Assembly (NCBI GenBank): GCA_005223375.1
Contig: RXOD01005270.1
Span: forward strand, 1 to 14,998
From: Amoebophrya sp. AT5.2
Lineage: Eukaryota > Sar > Dinophyceae > Syndiniales > Amoebophryaceae
Length of the DNA stretch: 14,998 bases
Direction: 5' to 3'
The first letter of the stretch is position 1. Every line of letters begins with the position of its first letter. Shown one piece after another: positions 1 to 8,400 of this stretch. The position numbers were made by a program, and so were the translations under genes. A model generated the notes under the pieces. The model saw only the letters and a program-made list of their open reading frames with translations. It was not told where the DNA came from and searched no databases.

Positions 1-629
1 AATGGGTTTTCCACCCCTCTAACGGGGGCGCCTCGCTGAAGGTGGTGCGCGAGTACAAGCAGATGACCTGCCTCTTCGCGGACATCAGCGGCTTCACGGC
101 CTACTCGCAGAAGGTCACCGCGCACGAGGTCGTCCGCCTCGTCACGCGGCTGTTCTCCGCCATCGACGACCTCTCCCGCCGCGTGGGCATCTACAAGGTG
201 TGCACCATCGGAGACTGCTACGTGGCCACCCTGGAGCCGCGGCAGGACTACACCGACGAGATGCTGGCGGCGGGCTGCAGCGACATGTTCAAGTTCGCCG
301 CAGGACTGATCTACCTAGTCGCCGGGGTGCGCGACGAGCTCGACATCGACGGGCTGGGCATGCGCGTGGGCCTGCACCTGGGCACCTTCGTCGGCGGGGT
401 CATCGGCCAGCGGAAGCTGCGCTTCGACGTGTGGGGCTTGGACGTGCTGGTGACCAACAAAATGGAGAGCTGCGGACAGGTGGGCCAGATCTGCGCCTCC
501 GAAACGCTGCGAGAGTACACAGACGAAAACTTCCCCGGACGCTTCCTGTGGTGCGAACACTGCTTCGTAGACGAATACCAGCTGCAATGCTACCGCCTGC
601 TCAAGGACAAGGAGCTGGCGTGGTCGTAA
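1..629 (+). CDS. Class III adenylate/guanylate cyclase, C-terminal catalytic domain (5' partial)
   Basis: This is the last part of a class III nucleotide cyclase, which makes cAMP or cGMP from ATP or GTP. The frame is open from the left edge (codons from base 3), so the protein starts outside the window; the GTG at 42 is only an internal codon. Counting from 42, FADISGFT holds the first metal-binding Asp (14) and KVCTIGDCYVA the second (Asp58). RVGLHLGTFVGGVIG (108-122) and FDVWGLDVLVTNKMES (128-143) complete the fold, and TAA ends it at 627-629. Both metal Asp are present, but the two residues that usually stabilise the transition state (Asn and Arg in animal C2 domains) align with Leu136 and Lys140. 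The residues usually reading the purine are Cys54 and Asp129. This pattern resembles a C1 half, which needs a C2 partner domain. Adenylate versus guanylate specificity cannot be decided here. The family call is secure. The arrangement recalls alveolate cyclases, which is inference. Confidence 0.9.
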   Translation, partial: WVFHPSNGGASLKVVREYKQMTCLFADISGFTAYSQKVTAHEVVRLVTRLFSAIDDLSRRVGIYKVCTIGDCYVATLEPRQDYTDEMLAAGCSDMFKFAAGLIYLVAGVRDELDIDGLGMRVGLHLGTFVGGVIGQRKLRFDVWGLDVLVTNKMESCGQVGQICASETLREYTDENFPGRFLWCEHCFVDEYQLQCYRLLKDKELAWS

Positions 630-2373
630 AAATCTATGTCCAGCTCCAGCTCGCGTCTAGTACGAGGTGTGGGGGTGGGGGATGCCGAGTTGTGAGAACC
701 TTTACATTACCGATCGTAGTTGTGGGCGGCATCAGCATGGGCATCAGATGCATGGTATTGGTATCGTCTGCTCGTACGTAGTCGGAAAAGCCAAACGCAG
801 ACGAAGATGAAGCTCGAAACCAAATTGATGCGCTGCAGTCGGGAGTAAGGATCAGGTTGTCTGCTTTTGCAGCCACACGACAAGTTCGCTTCTACGTACA
901 CGATGGCCTTTGTGCGAACTTAGGTGCGGGAGGAACGCTGGTGCAAGTTCCTTTTTTGATTCCTTTAGTTTTACTTAGTAATAAGTTGCTTCTGGTTCTG
1001 GTGGAGGTGCAGCTTCGCTGGAGCTGGACGCGAGTGCGCACGTAGTTCGCTTCGACGCCGGTTCCGGCTGTAAAGTCAGTATTTCCGCTCTACTTTCACC
1101 ACGTTTCTATTTCTAAAGGCTTACTGTTACTTTCTCGATTTGGCGAGCACAGAGGCGGCAGTTGCGTACGAGACGAGGAGAAACATGATCTCAGTTTTTA
1201 GGCACTCCTTCAGTACTTTCTTTTCACAAGGTGCTAACTAAGTACACCGGAAAACCTCTTCGTTGGTTTTCGTCTTCATCTTATTTGGGAACGCAATCGC
1301 GACCTTGCCCCCTACGTACTTTATGACTGAGCCAATGAATTCGCTTTTGCAGTACGGTTTTCGACTTGGAGGAGAAGTAGTAAAAGCCATAACTCAAATT
1401 GATTATACGAAGAAACTTCCTGAGGAGTGTCAAGTGGACGGAAACAAACGGTATACGGACCGCTCGAACTCGTTTGGGTTTGAAGATACTCTTACCACGA
1501 CGATTTTTTTTCAGTAATAGAAATCAATAGTGAGCCAGCTCCAGAGAACATCACTCGACATCCAGAGAGTAGACTGAAACTACTTTACTTGCTTCTTTAC
1601 AACTTTTCAGAATTATATGAAAGTATACGTCGCAAATGGAAGACAACGGCAGTTCGTGCAAACGCCGCGACCGGCGAGTGAAAGAAGAGGAATGAAGCGC
1701 GACACCCGCAGTGCCCGTCCGAATCAAGCAGTAAGAGTGATCAAAGTGAAAGTGAAGAATTATCCAACTTCACCAGGGAAGAATAAACGCCGTGGAGAAG
1801 GAGCAGCAGCTCCGGCGCCCGCATTGCCAAACATGTTGGCAGTCGAATGACGTTAAAAAACAGAGAAACAGATGACAATCGCGACGCAAGTCTTTGTCTT
1901 CTTGGACTTGGGTTCATGCAAAAAATCAATGCTCTGGTATAAGTACTAGTGGAAGTAGCTGTACTACTAGCAGCACCAATACGCTTAGTTCTAGAACATT
2001 TTAAGTATCCATGTTCCAAAGTTTCATCGCTTTCGAGCGAGTTTTAGTTTTTCACGTACTTTTCTCCGTTTCCCCAACTACAGCACGACGTACGGCCTCG
2101 ACTCGCGAGCGCGGTGACAGTCTCAGCCACAGAGCTTCTTTTTGACCGTTGTTTCACATCCTCGCTCCATGTCGAGCAATAGCCGGGGAGCTAAGTATGT
2201 GACCAGTTTGTTTACTTACAGTTTACCAGCACCATCATCTTCATCACCTCCAATTGAACTCGCTGTCGTGGTGCACCGAAACAAGTAGGAGCCAGCTAGC
2301 AGGAGCATAGTAGACTTTTATCAATTTTCTCGAGCAAAAATAATTCGAAGCCGGCATATTATAGACGTACTTC

Positions 2374-2389
2374 ATCTATCTATCTCTAT
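2374..2389 (+). repeat. Short CTAT-rich simple repeat
   Basis: A run of ATCTATCTATCTCTAT lies about 110 nt before the kinase start codon. A similar CTATCT run is at 11605-11620. Both look like ordinary microsatellite sequence; the first may add to the pyrimidine tract before the proposed acceptor at 2437. Confidence 0.5.
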
Positions 2390-2399
2390 GTCCATCATT

Positions 2400-2437
2400 T
2401 CATGTTCTTGTTCCTATTGAATTCGTTGCACGCGCAG
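2400..2437 (+). promoter_or_regulatory. Candidate trans-splice acceptor (pyrimidine tract + AG) before the kinase gene
   Basis: A T/C-rich tract (TTCATGTTCTTGTTCCTATT) is followed by CGCGCAG ending at 2437, which leaves a 5' leader of 59 nt before the ATG at 2497. Dinoflagellate-lineage mRNAs normally receive a spliced leader at such an AG. Both the organism assignment and the use of this site are inference. It could equally be the acceptor of an ordinary upstream intron. Confidence 0.3.
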
Positions 2438-2496
2438 CTCCCCCGCACATCAACTGCCCGCGGCGACTTTCTGCTCGATCCCCAATCTTCGCGATC

Positions 2497-5400
2497 ATGG
2501 ACGGCTGGGAAGATCTTTGTGACGAGCAGTTGGTCGGAGCAGATGGAGCTCCCCAGCTCTTCTCCACTCCCTTCCTGCCTGGGTTTTCGCCCCACGACGC
2601 GCCGAGCGATTTCCTCCTGCAGTGCTGGCACTGCGAGACGCAGCTGACGCAGCCAAAAGGCAAGAGCCATGGGGGAAGGAAGCAGGCGGGGAGGCCTGGC
2701 ACGGGGGTCGGGGGCGGCGGGGGAGCAGCTGGATCTGGGTGTGCAGGAGCTGGGTCCTCAACGTCGGGATCATGTTCCACCGTCGGGACCGGCGCTTCCG
2801 CTACCACGACCGCTTCGGCTGTGTTCCAGAAAGCCGCAGGGACTTACGCCTACCACCACGACACGAGCGGGACGGTGCGGTGCGTGCACTGCGGGCTGCT
2901 GTTCTGCGAGGATTGTACACGGGAGCTGCGCGAGGCCGAGTGCGCCACCTACGCGCAGCTACTGGACGTGCCGGAGACGGGCGCACCAGCGGGGGAGGAC
3001 GGCCTTACGACCGCCGTTGTCGGGGCGAGCAAGGAAGTGGCGCCACCGATGGCGCTGTGCTGCTCTGGAGGTACTTCTTTCGATCTTTTTCTTTCATCAT
3101 TTTTCATCGACAGGGCGTCTGTTGAGGATGATAGATTTGTTGTGTGAGTATGTGTCTGAGGCTGTACTACAGCTTCGGCCTGTCAGCATCCGCCGCCCTT
3201 GTACGTTCGTCTGTTCTTTCTTATTTCGCTTGCTGGTGTTCTAGTTCTAAGCTTAAACCGGAGCCGGAGGTCGAGTTCTTCGAAAGATAAAGGCAGAGAT
3301 GCAAAACTGCAGAAGAAAGCACGCGCAACAGCATAACTTTTTCGCGACGTGGTCACCCACAACAGGTAAATCTTGCTACAAGTGGTTCCAGGAGCTGTGT
3401 CGTCACATCGAGAGCGCGCCACAGCTCGCGGAAGAGATCGGCAACGTGTCCAAGTTGAGTCTGCGCGACCTGGTCTCCTGCGCGAAGCACGGCGAGCTGG
3501 AGGGGCTTCCCTCGTTCGCTGCACAAAGAACCACGGGACAGCCTGTGGCCGCTGGACCACGTGGATTCGGGTGTGTTGCGATAGCGGCGCAGGAGCAGGA
3601 CACTCTCGCGGATCATCGCACAACCTCTCAGGGAGACGAGACTGCTTCTACCGCGGAAGCGGACGGTGGAAGTTCTGGCCACAATCTTGCGCTTGCGGCA
3701 GCGGTTACAACAACTCCATCGAACGATAAGGGTAACTGTAACAGTATCAAAGTAGGTACTGGTGCCGCGACGACTTGCCTGAAGCGTACCACTTCGCAGG
3801 CAGAGGAGGATGACGAGCAGAGCCTCGTTTATTGTCTGGAGCTCGAGGAGGCCACCGGAGCCGAAGATGCGGAAATCGCCACCAGCCGCCTGCTCGGAGA
3901 CGGCAACGCGATCTGCCCAATACCGGAGAACTTAGATGCGGACGACGACCAGCTGACGCTGACAGCATCATCTTCTGTGCTTGGAGGCGCAGGCGGCGTC
4001 GCGGTGCCGCCCGGGCGGAGCTCGAACGCTTCACTGGCAACAAGTACCGGCAGTATGGTATCGAGTTTCTTCTCCAAGGTTCGGGACAAGGCGAAGAGCA
4101 CCGCCCTTTTTCCGCCCGGGGGCGGTGCGGCGCGCAGCAGCAAGTCGTCCCCTGCAAAAAGCGACACTCCCAATAAATCCCAACGGCCGGTGGAGGTGCG
4201 CGTGCAGCGTGATGCCGATGCTAACTTCAACATGCCCCAGCACCTGGAGGTGGACGCTGGAGACGGCCCGCCTGAAGCGCGTAGTTGTTCCACGACGACG
4301 AGAGTCGCGAACAGGTGCAGCCCGGGGCAAAGCTCGCGGAAGCTGCGCAAGCAGCTTGCGGAGCTGAAATTGCGCTGCCTGGACCGTCTTGGGCGGAGCT
4401 CGAGGTTGAGCTTCAGTTTTTTCGAGCGCCGGCTCGTGCACCCCTTCCGGACCGCACTTGTGGCCCAGAACTACTGGAGCGTCGCCAAGCTGCTGCAGAT
4501 CGCGATTGACCTGGACGATCCCGCTGACGTGCAGCTTTTCTGCGGCCTGTTCCTTTCGCCCGGCGGCGAAGGAGTAGAATCTTGTGCTCATGGTGAGGAA
4601 CTAGTACCCAGCATCGTCAGCCGCACGAGCAACCTGGAGGTTACGTTCTGCGTAGCAAGCATCCTCGATTGGCTGCGGACCTCGTTGCTGTCCCCGGGAA
4701 AAAAGAAACCGCCGCGGCGGCGCGACTCGTTCTTCAGGCGGACGGGGTCGGGAGGGTTCACGACCACGTCCATGCAACACCAGCAAGGCCAAGCACCGGC
4801 AAAGCCAAAAGCACCCGACGCAGGCGGAGCCCCTGCTGACGAACCAGATGGAGGGGGATCGGGAGCCGCGACGGAGGAGCATCGCCGGCCAGCGTCCGGG
4901 GCTGCGTCAATACAAGCTGACTGTGCAGCTGCCGCCGGCGTTGAAAATGACGAGAGTGGTAGTCAGGAGGGGATCCCTGGCCGCCAAGGGCTTTCCTCGT
5001 CGCACGAGAAAAGCGCGGGAGATGAAGCGCTGTCGGATCCGCGACGTCCGCTGCACCTCAGTGTCACTACCAGTCCGAATTCCACCGCGAAGAAATCGCA
5101 GTCCACCGAAGGGCTCCTGCCAACGATGAGCATCTCGTCCACTGTCTACTCTTCCGAGCTGCTGCCGCACCCGAGTAACCTCTCCCCCGCCCTCATACAG
5201 ACCGTGATGAGCCTGGGCTGGTTTTTTTCTGTCCACTCGGGGAGTGTGGAGTCGCTGTTTCGTGTGCTGCGGTACCACCTGCTTCCGCACCTAGAAGTAG
5301 AGCCGTTCTTAGCGGAGGTGTTGCTCGACTGGCTCGCGCTCGTAGACGGCTTGTACCGCGATCTGGTGGCGACGGCGTCGGGCGACTTTGCGGCAGCCGC

Positions 5401-8400
5401 TTTCGGAGGGAGCGGGGGTGGAGGGGCGGGAGGAGCTGACACCTCCTTCACGAGGCAGTTTTCAACAGGAAGCGGGCACTCGTCGCTGAGAAACAGTTGG
5501 GAACCGCAAAGGCGCTTCGACCTTGGCGGCGCGGGCGGCAACACGACATCCGGACGTGCACCAAAGGCTGGAACCACATTCTTTCCGAGTAACCCGGAAC
5601 CAGGTGCAGGATCTCTGCGCTCCTCCTGCAACACATCTTCGACGGGCCTCGCGCAACATGTATCCGGCTCCGGCGCGGGAGGCTCTAGTTGTAGTAGTTC
5701 ATCCCAATCGCAATCCCACGCTGATGCTCCCTCATCAACGTGCGCCTCGCGAGCCTCTGCTACAACGTGCGCCGCGTTTGGCGGCATTGCAGCTGCTGGG
5801 ACTTCTGTTGAGCCCGCGCGGAGGGATCGGGAGGAGAAAGACGGCGCCGAGCGAGGTACTCCCCCGCGGCACACAAACGAAGGAACGGGTGGAGCAGCTG
5901 CAAGCGAGGAAACGGTTCGTGGAGGGTCTTCCTCGTCATCACCGCAACAGGCACCGGGGTCTGACTTCAGTATTGTCCACGGGGAAAACGTAGACGAGTA
6001 CGTGAAACTGAACCTGCAGAAGCTAGAGGCTCTCCTGCAGATGCTGCACGAACTGCGGGAGCTCATTTTTCAGACGCTGTTCAGCTTCTTCTTCCCCGTT
6101 CCCCTCACGCACGCCTCGGGGCATGGCGCGAAGTCGCCGACAGCCTCTCCGCGCCGCCGCGGCGTGACTTCCGAGGGGTCATCGTCATCCTCGTCCTCGT
6201 CGGCAGAGGAACATCAAGACTGTACTAGTCGCATTTATTCCGACCTCGCGAAGAACAACACTCTTCACGCACGCGACGCTGCATGCGGCACACATCAACA
6301 GCTCCAACCGAGTCCGCGCCGGGCAGAAGAAGCGCAGTTGGCCTTTTCAGTCTCACCACCGGCGGTCGTGACGCCGCGGTTTCAGCCTCCGCGCCGTCAT
6401 AGCTTCGTGACCGGGGCCGGCGACGAGCGGGTGATGATGAACGCGTCGAAGCTACCGTCTGCTGCAGCTGTGTCGCAGTCTGCCAACATGGTGCGGTCGA
6501 GCAGCGGTCCGGTGCCGACCATTTCGGAGCTAAAGTTCGACGCCGGCGTTGTGGAGCAGATGATGCGGCTGCGACAATTCGAGTTTACCTCCGCGTCCGC
6601 AATCACCTCGCCCACGTCAGCGTCAGCGATGGCGTCGCCGCGGTTGGAGGTGGGTGGTGGAGGTGGAGCAGGTGCAGCAGGGGTAGCCATCGCACAGGTG
6701 GACAACTCGTCGTGCTCCTACGAGCACCTCCGCGCCCGCACCTCCGAACGCACGCGCACCGCCTTCGGGGGTGTGCCGATCCGAAAAAGTTCGTCGCTCA
6801 GCAAAGATTCCGCTGCTCAGCAGAATGGCGGTAGCTCGTCCTCTACGCGACGCAAGAAGCTGCTCACAACTGACCGACGCGTTTCCTTCGACGACAGGGT
6901 GAGTAGCGGTACGGGTGCGCGCGGGCAGCCGCGCGGGGGTAGGCCGGCTAGCTGCACGACTGGGATAGCTACGGTCGGCGGGGGTGGCGGTGGAGCACTG
7001 CAGGGAAGCAGTGCTGCTGCATGCAGCTCGGATACAAATCTGCAGCCTGCCATCGGCGTCGTCGGCACATCGGGCACATGCAACGCGACAACACCTGTTA
7101 CAACCGGCACGAGCCAGCATGTGACGAAGACGAAGAACACCAACAACCAGCAGCAACCGCAAGTGCTCACTGGCGGCAGCTATTCCTATGGCGGTTCTTC
7201 TCAGTCGGGTTCTTGCAGTTCCTCCTGCACTAGTTCATCTTCCGCGCGGCCGGCGCACTGTCCGGCGTTCGTCGTCGGCGCCCCGACGACGTTTTCTCCG
7301 ACGGGCGACGTGTGGGACGTGGCGAGCCTGCGGCTGTTCCGCGAGCGACACCGCGCCAAGTGGGCGTACGCCTACTGGCAGCGCCTCCTCCAGAGCTGTG
7401 CGCACGCGCTCCTGGTGCAGCAAGAATTTCTGCAGACGCTGGTGCACCAGCCGGGCTTCCTCGGGGAATTTGGCTTCGAAGCTGGGCTGGTCGACTTTCT
7501 GCAAGTGGGACACGTCCGCGGCTTGCAAATGTTGGGCGAGTCCAAGTCGCAAAGCCGTGCCTTGCTGGTCAAGCTGTTCCATGAACCCGTGGTCGCACGC
7601 AGACAGGTTTTTCCAGTTATCGCTGAAATTGAACAGATGGACGCCGGGAAGATCTGCGTTGGAGGGGAGGTGGTCGCGGAAGTGTTGCCGGGCGCGACGA
7701 ACGCTGCTACTAGCCTTGATGGCGATCATCATCCGGGACCTAGTGCGTTCGTGGTGCCTGTCACCGGTCCTGGTGCGTCGGACGAGGAGTCGTCGCATCC
7801 TCGGAAGAGCGATCATCTGCCGGGCACAAGTTGTGTCGGTAGTTCTTCTTCGACAGCGCGGGCATTGTCAAGTGCTGGAGAAACACCAATTCTCGGCGAC
7901 ATGCAGAATGAGAATGCGAAGCGCGGCGCCACTGCTTCTGTCACGTCCTCGTTCGGACGCCCACAGCCGCCTTCTACATCGGACAGTGCTTCTTCGTCTA
8001 GTGCAACGATAGGCGGGTCGTCCACTTCGACACAAATCCAGAACCACGCAGCAGGTGCTTCAACAGGGGCAGCGTCGTCGAAAACGTCGAAAACGAGCCG
8101 AGCGCTAAATCGGGGGCGCTCACAGCTCGGTCGAAAGCCCTCGCTGTTGGAGGACATCGCGGCCGAGGAACTTTACTCGCGACCGCTAAAGCCGAAGTTC
8201 GTGCTGCGGGTGGAAGAAGAGGATGACGATAGCCACTCATTCGGGGGAAGCTCGGTAGACTCCGTGGACCTGCCGGCCCAGGACGAATCCGACGAACAAC
8301 AGGTGGCGAATGATGAGCGCGGGGGTCCGCCCATAGTGGACACAAGAAGCGATGGTTGTGGTAGTGGAAGAACCGAGGGAGAGAGAACGACAGATCGGGA

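Larger units (their letters stand above)
630..2496. other. Spacer between the cyclase and kinase genes; no supportable gene
   Basis: This stretch of about 1.9 kb is visibly more AT-rich than the genes on either side. It has stops in all frames at short intervals. The longest open stretches (for example 1263-1517 and 1617-1850 on +, 1741-2019 on -) have no recognisable domain, poor codon character and no link to each other by convincing splice sites. It presumably contains the 3' UTR of the cyclase gene and the 5' region of the kinase gene. Only short simple repeats were seen, such as a CTAT-rich run at 2374-2389, plus a 16-nt word shared with the other large spacer (1395-1410). Confidence 0.6.

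Noticed and set aside
1263..1850. Two short + strand open frames (84 and 77 codons) between cyclase and kinase
   Set aside because: There is no homology recognised by eye, AT-rich wobble positions unlike the neighbouring genes, and no splice sites that would join them convincingly.
2769..2815. Alternative frame over the zinc-finger exon reading MFHRRDRRFRYHDRFG, resembling the basic patch of FYVE domains
   Set aside because: Using it would require two frameshifts. The main frame already supplies all the Cys pairs and is continuous, so this is most likely a coincidence of Arg-rich shadow translation.
2497..3147. Zinc-finger open frame as an independent 216-residue protein
   Set aside because: Its end beyond 3070 is T-rich and non-coding in character. 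A GT-AG pair with AGGTA repeats joins it in frame to the long kinase exon, whose own first 22 codons also look non-coding.
5146..6066. 306-codon open frame on the - strand inside the kinase exon
   Set aside because: It is a shadow of the GC-rich kinase coding strand, with Pro/Ser/Arg-rich antisense composition and no domain. The same applies to the other long antisense frames between 3200 and 9900.
6994..7015. 8-bp inverted repeat (AGCACTGC / GCAGTGCT) in the kinase exon
   Set aside because: It is short enough to be expected by chance in repetitive GC-rich coding DNA, unlike the 39-bp foldback at 8440-8522.
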